From Girardinichthys multiradiatus (lineage: Eukaryota; Chordata; Actinopteri; Cyprinodontiformes; Goodeidae), in NCBI RefSeq assembly GCF_021462225.1, contig NC_061813.1, forward strand, positions 16,702,442-16,766,441: DNA of 64,000 nt, given 5' to 3'. Positions 44,546 through 57,800 of this stretch are shown here, in pieces. Below the pieces are notes generated by a model that saw only the letters and a program-made list of their open reading frames with translations, ran no database searches and had not been told where the DNA came from. Every line of letters begins with the position of its first letter. Position 1 is the first letter of the stretch. The translations under genes and the position numbers were made by a program.

Positions 44546-45470
44546 TTCATTTTAAGTTAACATACATTTTTTCATCCAATATGAAATATGAACCTTTTGG
44601 TATTCCTAAAAATTCTCAGTAGGTATTGCATGCCATACATTTAACACTTTACATTAATTGTCTGTTGTTCAACACTAACAGAAACCCTACAAAGAAAACC
44701 TTCTAAAATCCATGCAAAGTTGAGATTACTGCAGTTTTACAGACGTAGGAACACCAGGCCAACAACAACATAAAAAAATCGTCATTTTCCCCCAATTTTT
44801 GTAAGAGTACTGATATTGAGACCGCAGTTTGCATGCAGGAGCTCCTTGCACGGCAGCAGGTCGTGTTTCACTCAGATTTTGTTTCACAACTCTATTAGGT
44901 CAATTCTGTTTTATTATTTGACACTCCTGCTCACTGCACTGAGGCTTTCTGGGACACTCTCCCAGAAAGCTGTGTTTTTAAAGTTATTGCCTTGTAAATT
45001 TCTGAAATAAGTGCCAGCCTCTATTTAGTAATGCAGTTTTTCCAGTTGCTGCTCTCAGTTTAGTTATGTTAATTAGTTATGTCAGTTTAGTCATAATTTC
45101 AGCTCTTCTCACCAAAAAAAAAAAGCCCTCTATTCTGTTCAGTTACTGCTCTGCAAGAGTGGAGATCACCCTTCTTATATGCTTCCATTTTTTCCTCAAG
45201 TATTCATGCACTTCAAATTCAAGTGAAACCATAAATATTATACTATTTTGAGTAGTCTTTAATAAACTGTACACATTTTGATTTTTGTATAGAAATTTTA
45301 TAAATATAAACAGTTAAACAGAAAACTGTGATAATCGTTTTTTTAAATAGTTCTTCTAAATTTCAGTTGTTTAACTGAAGAATAAAAACTCATTTTTGTT
45401 TTTCTTTTCCTGGAATTTTCCTCTTTAAATTTTTTAATTCACATTCACATATCAGTTCAGTGTAGATAGG
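44546..45470. other. Intergenic, nothing supported
   Basis: AT-rich sequence without a supported gene or repeat. Confidence 0.4.
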
Positions 45471-47480
45471 ACCCAAACTTGCCATGTTTCTCCCCATGTG
45501 AGTTCACGCTCTGCAGTATCCACATGATCTCCTGCAGCACTCCCACCAACGGTGCTTCAGCGGTGCAGCAGGACATCTCTAAGTGTGGTTTACCAACATG
45601 CCCACTGGCCCTGCAAGCTCGCCCCGGCAACACTGCTGCCTCTGTGTGCCTTTCCTCCTTGGCCCCCGACCACATTGCCCCTGTGAGAACGGTGCTCATT
45701 TTACCCACCGGGTATAATTATTCTGCATTTAGCTACTCTCCATCCTTTTCCCTCTCATGTTTGCTCTCTCTCTCTCTCTTGGTCTCTCTCTCCCTCAGCT
45801 TGGCTCTTGACACTGAGGTCCAGAAAGTGGGCCGTAGGGCCCTCTGCTTTGTGCTCGCAACACACTGAGCGCCACTGACTGTACAGTGGCTCTGAACAGG
45901 TGGGGGGGTGGGGGGTGGGGGGGGGGGGGGGTGATGAGGGGAGAAAACTCAACCTTTAGGCTGGAGGGAAGATGGGGCAGCAAAAGATGACCTGCTGCCC
46001 AGCAGCCCACCTACCTGCATTTGCCCTTCTCTCTCTCTTTCCCTCTCCAGTTTCCCATTTCATTCAAAATTTCACTCCCTCAGACCCTGGGCAGGAGGCG
46101 GGTCTCTCGTCTGAGTGTTACTACTCTAATGTAAACCTTCCTGAAGGATGCTTAGGACCCTTCATAATAAGAAAGAGGAAGTGAGAGGTCCAAAGAAGAA
46201 AATATAATAAAAGAATAACAAAGAGTGAAGGCCATTAAGACTATTGTCTATTGCGGAAGTGATACTGACTCAGTTCAGCTATTTTATGACATGTCACCTT
46301 CAACCTGTAAAATGTAGGCAACCACAATTCTACACTTTTCAGGGAATAAATTATTTTAATTTTGCTGAACATTTTAACAAACTGTGTCATATCCTACAAC
46401 TACTGTCCTTTTTCCTTCCATCTGGTAACTGAAGCTCATCTTTCCAGGGAGATCTGGAAAAATGTGTCCCTATGGAGTGAGACCAGTATGTCGGCTATGA
46501 TTAGTATTTGTAGCGGGCTCCTGCTGGCATCTTAGCCTTGCTCTTGAGATAAAAGGCAACTACAGTATATTGTTCTACCTCCTTTGAAGGATTGTCTTTC
46601 CATCCAGCTCTCTCCCAGCGAGCAACTGCCTCCTTTTTTAGGTGGTGGTGTCATGTGGGGCAACGGGCTGGAGGAGGTTGTTGGACCTGTTGAAGCAGAA
46701 TGCCCTGCAAAATGGCCACAATCAAAGCAGCAGATGTTGTGCAACAGCAGCACTGGACATGGATGTCTTGCTTTTTGTAGCTGATGAAAAAACGTCTCCA
46801 AGCCACGGCGTTTCTAACACACATTCATGGGTCGGAATAAAACACAAACATGCGCTGCGCACTGCAACCTGTCTAGAAGTGAAGTTGAGAGTGAGAGGTT
46901 AAGGAGGAGAATTGACTGAGTGCCACGTGATGGTTGTAGAAGTTTTTCAACAATTTGTGTGTGCATGTGTGTGGGACAGAGCAGAGGAGAAAGGCAAGGA
47001 GTAGGAAAAGGGGCTCTGCCCTCGGGGTCACACTCACATGCACACACACACACATGCTTCCCGAGCTGCTGTGGCATGTTTGGAGCAGTGCCTCGTCAGA
47101 TTAGGGCCATGCTGGCTGTGTTTGATGGCCAACCTGGACAGACAAGGCCTGCCAGGCACAAACTGCTCAGGCACATGATGTCAGGGCAGACATGCAGATA
47201 CACACACACACGCGGGCACGCGCACACAAAAATTATCCCGCGCCAGACCAAAGAGACAGATGACACCCAGCATGAAGCTAAAGCCAAATCTGTAAGCATC
47301 CGCTGCGATCCAGCTGGCTAGCCCTAGGGTACCTGTCTCTGCGAAGTGGAATCAGCGTCACCCCCGTGAGCTGTCAAATTAGCTCACAGGGCTGGAAATG
47401 CTGAAGAGATTTGGCCCCTCGTTGTGAAAGAGCAAAAATAGGGGGGAAGGGTGTTTTTAAAATATGTTGTTAATTCCTCC
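45471..47480. other. GC-richer non-coding block
   Basis: Composition differs from its flanks, with CT-rich runs (45764-45800), a G run (45901-45931) and CA-rich runs (47040-47055, 47200-47230). Several overlapping open frames exist on both strands, which is expected from low-complexity GC-rich sequence. None shows a domain. Confidence 0.4.
45901..45931. repeat. G-rich run
   Basis: Mostly G with a few T. On the plus strand it could form a G-quadruplex. Confidence 0.8.
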
Positions 47481-47875
47481 TCTTGTTCGGAAAAAAAGGG
47501 TTAAACTGCCAAAAAACCCAGAAAGAAAAGGTGAAGCTGATAATGGGAACCGGTGAAAGCAGAAAACTCAGTAATGATGAGATTCTCCCACCTTGTTCCA
47601 ACATCAACAAACATACTTGCTGGAAACAATATATGAAAAAAACAATATGGAAAAAAAAACATAGGTGCATGCACATGTGCTTTGCAATAAATGCAGACAC
47701 ACATACATGCATCCTGAACCTTCATTTATACACACTCATGAAACCTCATTTACACAGCGCCAGGGGCGAGATTTCAATTACTGCCAGTGCTAAGCAGTCA
47801 CCTGGGAAAGATGTGCCATGTTTGAAGGGAAAACCAGTTCCACCAAGACTTTTTATTTTTCCCTTCTTTCTTCTT

Positions 47876-48330
47876 GTTCAATTCAATTCAATTCAATTCA
47901 ATTCAGTTTTATTTATATAGCGCCAATTCACAACACATGTTGTCTTGAGGCACTTCACAACAGTCAGGTTCATACATTCCAATTAATCCTAACAATTGAA
48001 CAGTGCAGTCAGAGTTAGCTTTTTATTCAAATTGGATAAAAAGTTTTTCTATCTAAGGAAACCCAGCAAATTGCATCCAGTCAGTGACTTGCAGCATTCA
48101 CTCCTCCTGGATGAGCATGTAGAGACAGTGGACAGTCACTGGCGTTGACTTTGCAGCAATCCCTCATACTGAGCATGCATGTAGCGACAGTGGAGAGGAA
48201 AAACTCCCTTTTAACAGGAAGAAACCTCCAGCAGAAGCAGGCTCAGTGTGAGCGGCCATCTACCACGACCGACTGGGGGTTTTATAGAACAGAGCAGAGA
48301 CACAAAGAGAACAAAGAAGCACTGATCCAG
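47876..48330. repeat. Interspersed repeat, second copy of the CAATT-type family
   Basis: Starts with (AATTC)n, then TTTTATTTATATAGCGCCAA, and continues with GGAGAGGAAAAACTCCCTTT and GGAAGAAACCTCCAGCAGAA, text that occurs often in fish genomes. The first part is shared with 43283-43380. The class (LINE-end or other) is not resolved. Confidence 0.6.
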
Positions 48331-48774
48331 AAGTACTTTCTATGGGAAGAAAAAGTAAATGTTAATGGATGTAGTTCCTTTAGTCGTTTCACCTAGAAAG
48401 AAAGAACAAATAAACTCTGAGCCAGTTTTCAAGGTTAGAGTCTGAAAGACAGTTGTTAGACAGCTGTGGACGTTAGCTACACAATCAAAGATGACGTTGA
48501 AGAAAACTTTAAATGTTTCTTCATAGAAAACAATGTAATGGGAAATTATTAAGAAAAACTTGCTCCAAAAGTGAGACTTGAAACAACTGTTGAATGTTTT
48601 AAGGGAAAATGGTGCCTGGTTTAAAAGCTGACAGGATTAAACTCCCAATTTGTTTTCAAAAAGAAGTTTGATCCAGTGTAGTTTATTGGGTACAAGCCAA
48701 ACAGCATAAATGCAATGAATAAGTAAATAAAATATCCCTAAATGTTACAATCACAAACTTCACAATTTTTTAAA
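48331..48774. other. Intergenic, nothing supported
   Basis: No gene or repeat recognised. Confidence 0.35.
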
Positions 48775-49130
48775 TATTTAATGAGACAGCCCAACACAAA
48801 GCAGCAAATCTCCGCCCCAGTCGTATGTCTTCTGCAGCCTCTAACCTTTTTTTTTTTTCAGCTTTGAATTGTATTTGGCTCCATGCGTCTTCTATATGAC
48901 ACTGAGCAGCACCCTTGTCCCTGCTGAAGAAAAGCATTCCCAAAAAATTCTGCTGCATCCTCTGAGGATGTGTGTTCATTCCCACCAGCTTCCCCCTGCT
49001 GCCCAAAAATATGCATGTTAGGTTAATTGTATTAGGTATTAATTAATATTAACTAAAATATTCAGTTTTGGTCTCATCTGAACAGAGGACCTTCTTCCGC
49101 ATGTTTGTTGTGTCCCCTACATAAAACGTC
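48775..49130 (-). pseudogene. Tc1-like relic, minus strand
   Basis: The minus strand reads SDETKTE-like sequence near 49070-49085. Further on, the frame 48770-49006 includes EAAEDIRLGRRF, a phrase matching the SARDLRLGRRF block of the intact transposase at 25584-26666. Heavily decayed. Confidence 0.65.
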
Positions 49131-50270
49131 CGACAGCTGCTCTCTTCACCCTTCTTTTTCTCCTCTATTCTTTCCTCCTCTCCCTTTTTCTTTTTTGCCT
49201 GATCTCTTTCTCTTTCTTGCCCCCTTTTTTTTCCCTTTTCATTTCCATCTCCATACTTGTGAAAGTAAATCTGTTGACTTCTTTGCTCTCAACAACTATT
49301 CTAAGATAGGTAAAAAAAACAAAAAAAAACAACAGAATCCTCATTAAACTTTGTGGTTGTAATGTGACAAAATGTGGAATGTTTAGAAGGTCTGAAAATG
49401 TTTATAAAGCATTGTATCTTCTTGGTATTTTTCAGGTTCCCTGCAATGCTGACACTTTAACAGCCACAGCAACTTATCTGTGTATGAGGTGACATGGATG
49501 GTAGTAAATAGTTATAGGAAGTGCCAATAACAGCACAGCCTCCTGGTGAGGGCAACAACACATTGGTGAGTCTCTCCCGCCTTAAGACAGCACAGTGTGG
49601 GTTTGTCTGTTTTAGGGTGTTAGATGGAAGCTGACAGGAGTTTAGCGCTGATGACCACCAACAGTGGGAAATGGTTGCACCCCACCTTCAGGGAGATGTT
49701 GTCCCTCTTCAGTGTTCGTGTGTGGCTGTGAGCATGGTCTGGTCTGGCAGAACTTCTTTAAGCTTGAAAAGTTTTTTTTTTTAAAAGGAACAAGTTTTAA
49801 CTTTTAGCTCATAGTTTTACCAAAGAATATGTCGGAAATTTGGTTTTAAAATTAGTTTTGGAGAATACATTTTTTTCTGAATGTCGAATTTATCTCAGCA
49901 GAGCCATCAAACTGTACATAGTTTAATGATTAAATTAGTATATGGACACAGAAAGTGTACAATAATACTAAAAGATAATTGTATGACCCTAATTTTCAAA
50001 TATTTTGTGCCATCTGCATCTCTCCCCCAGCCATTTTTTGTTAAATCTTATCTCTAACAAATCTGGCAAATGATAGATGAGCAGTGATTAGTTTTTTTTT
50101 TTTTTTACAAATTAACTTTGTATCTGAAGGACACGAATAAACCAACTAGCTTGCATACATATTTAGTTCTATTACCTTAGAAATGTCTTCTGAATTTGTA
50201 CCAGGAGGCCGTTCTACCAAGATCAGCTTTTTAATTTATTTTTCTGTGTCCTTTATGTGTTCTCTGGTTT
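49131..50270. other. Intergenic, nothing supported
   Basis: CT-rich at the left (49140-49250), then AT-rich. No gene supported. Confidence 0.4.
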
Positions 50271-50273
50271 GTC

Positions 50274-50297
50274 AGGGTTAGGGTTTACCCTAACCCT
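50274..50297. repeat. Head-to-head telomere-motif palindrome
   Basis: AGGGTTAGGGT-TT-ACCCTAACCCT is a perfect 11-bp inverted repeat of TTAGGG-type sequence around two T. It is far too short for a telomere array. A chance origin, or a repair-associated insertion, are both possible. Confidence 0.8.
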
Positions 50298-50299
50298 AT

Positions 50300-52945
50300 A
50301 TCTTGCAAGAACAATGGGCAAAACTTCCCGCTATAAAAGCGCAAAGCTGGTGCAGACATACCTCAAATCATCTGCTGCTCTAACCGCAGCAGAATGAGCT
50401 ATATAAAGTATTGAACATTGGCTAAAAGTTGAATATAAATGCCTGTCACACTTTTCAGACATTTTTGTTAAAAACATTTTTCAGCCAAGCTTGTGGTTGT
50501 AACCTGTGGTCACTTGTTATTAAGTTTAAGGGCTGTAAAGCCTTATAATACAAAGATGTATTCAAACATGTTTATTGTTGGAAAACAACATGTTAATAGG
50601 GGGCAGAGCAGATGCTCAGGTCATCTTTAAATAAGTTAAAAGATATGGATTAAAAATCAAACGCAGTTCTGATTCGCTTTCATCTTCCATCTCTTCTTTT
50701 CTCCTCTCTGTGCTGATGTTTGTCCCTGGAGGTGCTCTCTTAATGTCTTTGACTAAACTTCAGTCAGTCTTGACAGCGCCGTCGCCCACAGGAACAAAGT
50801 TGAGAAGATACCAATATGATTGTAATGGAGGGTTTGCGGGCAGGGTCTATCACACTGTGTCACTTAAAAAAAGCACAAAAGCCAACTGGCGGGGATCGTG
50901 GCACTTCTGGGTACAAAAAAAAAAAAAAAAAAGATGCTCATCTGCTTTATAGAGACGCTGCGGATAGAGGGGATGTTTTCATTCCTGTGTTCTGCATGTG
51001 TCACGCTCGCCAGCTGAAGACTGGGGTGTCAGCCTAGCTGAAGAGGAGAAGTTTTCCCAAAGAAAAGCCTTGTGGAAAGGTGACATTATCATATTTTTGT
51101 GTCACACTCCATAAAGCAACAGTTTAAAGCATTTAAATGGGTCATCTCTTCTTCGACGTGGCTTTATTTATAAAACAAAATTACGCGGACAAGGATTTCA
51201 CTCAGATGAAGCTGATTTGATTTCCATGACCGAGATCGCAGCAGAAAAGGTTTATTTTTTATTTTTTTTTATGTTGGACAAGGCTTTGTCCGTATCATTT
51301 CATGAAGCCGATCAGTGTGTGAAACCTCAAAAAAGACAAACAACACACAGCATAACCAATATGTCTACGTTTGGCCAAAATGGGCTTATTTTTGGTTGAT
51401 TGTGCGATTAACTGAAATGTTGCGTTTGCGCGCATGTTAGTGTGCGTGTTTGTGTGAGTGTGAGGCATCATCACATGTTCCTGTCCCTTAGGTTATTGGG
51501 TGAATGAAAGCTGTGAAGAGGAGCATGACAGATGTGAAAGTCACAAGGGGAGTCCACCAGTGCTGTACAGAAGGCAAAGTTTCCCTCCCTCTGGGCATGA
51601 CCTGAGTGGGTGTGTATCTCTGTGTATCTGTGTTTGTGGATGTGCATATGTCTCTGTAAGGACATATAATAGTTGTAGTGTGTGTGTGTGTTCGAAAAAA
51701 AAGTCCAATTGTATATATATATATATATTTATATATAAGGTTATGTGTTCGTTCGAGTGTGTGGCCCGTCCCGCAGCTAAACTCTGAACACTGGAGCCTA
51801 TTGTTGAGACTATCGGCACTCTATCAGCGCCGCACATCCTTGTTTTTCCTCAACGCAATCTTTCATTGTGAGCTCTCGCTCCGACCTTCGCCGCCCCCAA
51901 GGCGCACACCGTGCGTACGTGTATGGACAGCGCGTTTGTATCCTCAGGCTCTCACTTCAAAAGCTGGTGGTTTCGGATGGGTCAAAGTTTGTGAAATGCT
52001 GAGGCGCATTTAAGATTAATAGATAGGAATGTGTGTGTGTGTGTGTGAATTTTAAGCTCAGGAGCGCAGCAGTGGCGGATCAGGAGGTACAGAGATGACT
52101 TTGTGTTTTCCTGCCCAAATGTCGATTTCATGCCACCCTAGTTTTGTGGGTTCTTTTCAAAGAAGCCAGTGATCAGCAGTGTGTCATGTGCTGTTAAATT
52201 TAGCCCGGACCGGGAGTGTTTCTGGAGATCAAATGTTATTAACACTGCGCTAAGACACAGGGTACAAACTCACAAATCATCATTCGTCCCCTTCGGTCAC
52301 TTTCAGACAGAAGTTTTTTTTTTTTTAGTTCAGAACATTCTTGCCACAACAGTTGAATCTGATCAAAGTTAATCAATTCAGCTGATAAGTTCTTTTTTCG
52401 CAGCTGCTATCTTCTTCAGAGATGCAACTGATGTCAGAGGAGGTGAGTTTAGGTCCCTTCTGGCCCTTCAGCTTTTAGCAACAAGACCCACTGGGTATTG
52501 TGCTGTACAACCAGCCTGTAATTCATTTCATGGGGATGCAGCCAGAGAACATGAAAGCATCCCTTAACAGCACGCTCTGCGTATAGCTTGCCTTTAACCT
52601 TTTAGTGATCTGTTTGTCTTCTGTTTATCTATGCCTGTCAAGGATGAATGCTCACATCTGAATGCTGAAAACTGTTGATTTACCCTCAAGATGTTTCACA
52701 TCCATTCGAGATGAATAAGGTTTATCAAAGCCTTAATGGACATTTTACAGTGTAAAATTCATCCTTGAGATAAGACTACAGTTTCTTGTGATTCATTCTT
52801 AATTGACTGCGCTAGCATTGCTTCATATTATCTAAAAGTACAAAACAGGATTTTTCCTGGGCTGTAAAGAAGTGAAGTTGTCACTCAGGCCAAATCTCAG
52901 TTTGAATGTCCCCAACATTGTCATCGTTTTAGATTGCAGAGAACA
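50300..52945. other. Intergenic, simple repeats only
   Basis: Contains an A run (50917-50932), (TG)n/(TA)n runs near 51678-51738 and a (TG)n run near 52031-52047. 51760-52015 is GC-richer with open frames but no domain. No gene is supported. Confidence 0.4.
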
Positions 52946-53740
52946 CTAAGGAGAATCAGAAAAGTTTAACAGGTTTATTAGAGGAACATAAATGTTAAGT
53001 CTGTACCGGCTGAAAACTCTCGTCAACTGTGTGAGAGAAAAGCAGAATGTGAATACTTTGAAGAGCAAATACTGACTGAAACTGTATCTTACTAGATTGG
53101 GGGGTGTGAACCGCCAGGAGGAGAGTACATGGGGAAACTGGAAGCGGCTGAGGTTGATGAGGGTAAGTGTGAGGTTTGCCTCTAGTGACTTGATCCAGGA
53201 GAACAGCGTCCAGTTCTGCAGAGTCTGTGTCGATTGTCGGGCGTGGGTGTGGTGGGGGGTGGACAGGGTTCGCTCTAGTTGTCTTTGATGGTTGAAGTTT
53301 GGAAGTGGCCAGCTGATGAATATGTCCGGTGGATCACAGCTTGGTTGCAGGTTGGAAACCCTCAAGTATCTTCTGTAATCCGAGAAGCGAGGTAGGAACA
53401 GGAACAATCAGTCAGAGGCGAGTCTGGGTAAAACCAGGTGGTCTCCAGCATATAGCACTGTTAAAGAGGAAACAACAAGTTAGACGAGAAGGAAGCGAGG
53501 ACTTAGGTTTTCAACAAGGATACTTGGCTTGAGCTATACCACGGTTGGCTAACACTCGAGCAGTGAGATGCTGGCCGCTTCCTGCTTAAATACTCCAGGG
53601 AGTAATCATCAAGGATGGAGAACACCTGTCACCTCACACCACGGTTACCAGCGCCTACTAGAGGTTAGAGACAGACAATAGCAGACAGGAACAAAAAAAA
53701 CAACCCACACAACCAGAACCCTGACAAACATGTAGGTTAG
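52946..53740. repeat. Unclassified interspersed repeat
   Basis: The minus strand has a 153-codon open frame (52946-53407) without a domain. The plus strand has TTAAATACTCC near 53585-53597 and ends near AACCCTGACA. The layout recalls LTR or other fish repeats, and a looser resemblance (GGTGGACAGGGT-type text) exists with 60840-61310. I cannot assign a family. Confidence 0.35.
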
Positions 53741-53794
53741 TTTTATGGTTTATTCTAAAATGACCTAAGTTGAGAGTGTGTTCGGCTCACGTAG

Positions 53795-54060
53795 GCATCT
53801 GTAGAGCAGGGTCCCCCAACCTTCTGGGCTCCACCAACCAAACCTGCCGTCCCAGATGACTCTATGGACCGTTTTGCACGTCTCCATACAATCACAAAAG
53901 CAACAACATACTATTGGCCTGGACCGGATTCTCTGTCCTTCTCGTTGGCTCACATGTTTCTCTTGCTGCTCCTTCTGTATTGTATTACTTCTCAATAGTA
54001 CCAGGTTTTCCCTCCCATGCCTTTTGCCACAAACTGCTAGTCAGCTGGCTGAAATGAGGC
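53795..54060. repeat. Possible hAT-type repeat
   Basis: Begins with AGAGCAGGGTCCCCCAACCT, similar to the ends of hAT-family non-autonomous elements in vertebrates. No matching inverted end was located. Confidence 0.3.
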
Positions 54061-54304
54061 TTCTACACAACAACTTCAGATGTTTGGAAATATATCTAGT
54101 CAACAGGTGTCGTGATGTGAAAATTAATGCAACACATTCATGACTCCTGTTTAGGTAACACTGCTTTAAAACTTCACTTGGCAAGGTACGAGTGGATGTC
54201 TGTTAAAAGCTGGTTGTAGGCTCTACCTAAGCATATAGCTTCTTGCACTTGTGGTGGTATAAACAGGAGAAGTACAAAAAATAATATTAGGGATAACACT
54301 CTAG

Positions 54305-54648
54305 CTAAAGTTGCACAGTGGCACAATTGGTAGCACTGTTGCCTTGCAGCAAGAAGGTCCTGGGATTGACTCCCGGGCGGGGGTCTTTCTGCATGGAGTT
54401 TGCATGTTCTCCCCGTGCATGTGTGGGTTCTCAACGGGTACTCTGGTTAATTGGTTTCTCTAAATTGCCCTTAAGTGTGAATGAGTGTGTGCACGGTTGT
54501 CTGTCCTGTATGTCTCGGTGTTGCCCTGCGATGGATTGGTGACCTGTCCAGGGTGCACCCTGCCTCACCAGTAGACTGCTAGAGATAGGCACCAGCTCCC
54601 CTGTGACCCACTATCAAATAAGTGATATAGAAGATGAATGAATGACTT
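54305..54648 (+). mobile_element. tRNA-like SINE
   Basis: The head has a pol III-like A box (TGGCACAATTGGTAGC) and B box (GGGATTGACTCCC). The body is GTTTGCATGTTCTCCCCGTG and onward to ACCAGCTCCCCTGTGACC, a very common fish sequence. It ends in a GAATGAATGA tail. The partner LINE is not identified here. Confidence 0.65.
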
Positions 54649-54754
54649 TAGTTAATTATATGCCTATGAATCAAAATCGGATTGACAACAAGGCTTTAAA
54701 GATTGTAATAACGACAGCACCCCAGTGGCACATATGATGATATATAATGTGTAT

Positions 54755-54762
54755 ATATACAC

Positions 54763-54813
<51 letters not shown>
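54755..54813. repeat. (TA)n microsatellite in a larger palindrome
   Basis: A long TA run between ATATGATGATATATAATGTG-like and TACACATTATAATATG-like flanks, which are inverted copies of each other. Cruciform-prone. Confidence 0.9.
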
Positions 54814-54820
<7 letters not shown>

Positions 54821-54849
54821 ATATATATAATACACATTATAATATGCCA

Positions 54850-57800
54850 TGTTATTTTAGCAACAGTAGAGATAAGTGTTCCTTTACTGTTCTTAAATAA
54901 AAACCAGTTACATCATTTCATCTATTTTTGTTTCAATGTTTAAATGCACACACACCCATTGCTTGCTGGGATGGGCTCCCAGACCATGTGACTGAGGCTA
55001 TTTCCCAAGCAAATAGCAGATTCTGTATTTTCACTTCACTCCTGGCCTGATCCAGCCAAAATCTGTGTTTAACCAACACATTTGGCATTTGATTACATTC
55101 CTCACTAGTCACCATTTTTCTTTTCTTCCTTCCCCCTTTTTTTTCCTGAGAGCTTTTATTGAATTTCAGGAAATACAAATGTCACATATGGGCTAAAGAT
55201 GTTTCCAGTCTCAATTGAATTACAAATATTGTGAAATCTACTTACAAATGCAAGTGATTCTATGGAAAAACTACTTTGATTTTGAATGATAACTCCGCTA
55301 ATATCCCCATTAGGGCCACAAAGAGACTTGTAATTACAGATACAGTTGACATTGGCTTTCTTCTCACCATTCTCCTGTCTCTGAGTTATAAGGCGCAGTC
55401 CTGTTTCTCTGTGGGAGGTCATGTGTATGGTATGTGTGTGTTAGAGGGAAACAGCCCCTGCTAGATTGCAGCGTCATGCCCTTAATCTACTATATAAGCA
55501 TGCACCAGTGAAGCTACCTTGTTAACAAGCACAGACAAAATAAGTTAAAATTCATGTGTGTATCTAGTTCATGATAATCATTAAAAGGTGCTGTTTGCTG
55601 GCTACTCTGACATTCAGATAATGCCATGCACACTACAGTATGCAGTCATACAAGACTTACTTGTGGTCCAACACTTTTGTGTTTTCTGTGGGTTTGGGAA
55701 ATTATGGTCACTCAACTGTTTCAGTGAAGTTGTGTATAAAAAGAACAAGATTTTTTTTTTTTTTTGACGTTCATGACACTGCAATCTCGTTTATCTGTTT
55801 CCTTGAAAAAGACAGATATTTTGTCCTAACCAAAGTTTTTCCAGGTCAGTCTCAATATGCTGCTCCAAGATTGCTTACCTTGGTTAGGAGAGCTAAAATA
55901 TTCTCCCATCATCTGAAATCCTGTTGGATTCTTAAATTGTTTGGAGAAATAAATCTGACTCAACACATACAGATACTTTGTCTATACACTTACATTTTGA
56001 TCTTGCTTACAGTACATCTTGCTGTTTTCACCTGAAGCACAAACATTAGCATACTTATTCTCTGTTTCAATGTTACTTAGAGATAATTGACTCACAACAC
56101 ATTTCAACGTGGTTCCAGTTAATCATGTGTTAACAAAACTCTTGGAAAAAGTACTATCTGTTTTATAGACGTAGTATTTTGTTTTGAACACTGTAAAATT
56201 TAATGACTAATGTTTCAGCTGCTGTTTGTGCAACTGTCCCAAGACGATGGCGGTATTTGAGTCATATGATGTGAGCAAAAGATACGCTGAAGGTCACTTG
56301 ACACAGAGATACGAAGCAGAAGCAATCTCCCTTTAATTTATGAACTGTTCTTTGTTCACACAGCTCACTGGGGATGCTGCTGACAAAATCACAGAAAAAA
56401 AGACTAGTTTGGGAACCCGAGCCAAAACCTGGGATCGGATCAGGACATCCCTAACAAGCATCAGTGTTTTGATTGGACAAGGAAATCTAAGAAAAGTAAA
56501 AAGGTGAAATTATTTACAGAATTTTGACCTGGAAATAACCAGAATGCCCTTACAGATATTGCTGGGAAGACCATCTGAAAGCCATTGGCATTTAAAGTTT
56601 TCAGCATAAGAATGATATAGAGGAATTTTCCCAAGCTTCACATTGATTTTACAGGTAATGTATTTCGCATAAAGAACGTGACAGCATCTTTGTAGGAGAT
56701 GTGATTGAATCATTATTTTTTAATGTCCATGTGAAAATAAAATATCAGTTCAAGGTGGAAGCTTGAGGCTATTTTTGTTAAACCCTCAGCTTTAAAAAAC
56801 AACACTTTGAAAGTCAGTCAGTTATCGTAAAGCTGTACTGAAAAACCTGAACAACCACAGGCCCTTGTGATAAGACATGGTCTTCTGTGAATTCTTTTTT
56901 CGGTGAGTTTCTGTATCATTATGAGGACAAACAATAACATTTGTTGACTTTTATTCCCACAAATATAAAGCAAAATTAATGGTAATCATTATTATTAAGT
57001 TAATGCTTTGTTTAATTGATTCATTTCAGTGAATTTATTATACAGAAAAGTCTAATACATGGTTGAAGGTTTTACCCTTGAGGGTTTCTTTTTTGGTGCT
57101 CAACCTGTTCCTTGGAGACACAAGCAATGCTTAGGAGAAATATGTATAACTGTACATGTTTTATGAATGCCATGAACGTCAGTCCTCACCACTTATAAAA
57201 AATATATATTTTAATGTTTTTATGTACCCCTTAAATACGAATTTTTTTAATTAAAGCCTTTTGTGATTAAAGGTATATTATCAAAGCCAGAGAGTAAAAA
57301 TCAATCCATTTCTATCTCTTGGACACAGAAAAATGTTTTTTTAAAGATTGACTTAGAGATATTCAGTGTCTAAATAATAATGGATTTTCCAAATGTTCAG
57401 CCCTTTAATTGTCAGTACTAGTGAATAAAGTCACTAAGGTGGTGGCGGGGGGTATTATTCCAGTGTCAAACATTTAGAAGCAACATTGATTCGGAACAAT
57501 TCTTTGTGCACGGTCATTAGAATAGTCAAAGAGTTTATTTTTCCAGCCACTGTTTGAAGGACATTAACTCTGCATGATAATTATCCCCAAAAAGAAGACA
57601 CAGTAAAACATGAGATTTCAAAAGGATTTCAACACCAGGGAATTAGAAGTAGAATAGAAATATTTATTATGGCTTATTTAAAAAGTGCATTTTGGATGTG
57701 GGTGAATGGTACAAAAATACTGACGGGCTTCAGGTTTCTGTGTTTGGTTTAAATTCAATATGAAGACAAAAAACAAGCAATATAAGATTGAAATTAACAC

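Noticed and set aside
45457..47920. Cluster of overlapping open frames on both strands (up to 145 codons)
   Set aside because: Explained by GC-rich low-complexity sequence with CT, CA and G runs; no domain or consistent reading frame.
52946..53407. 153-codon minus-strand open frame
   Set aside because: Composition and surroundings look repeat-derived, and no domain or splice context is seen.
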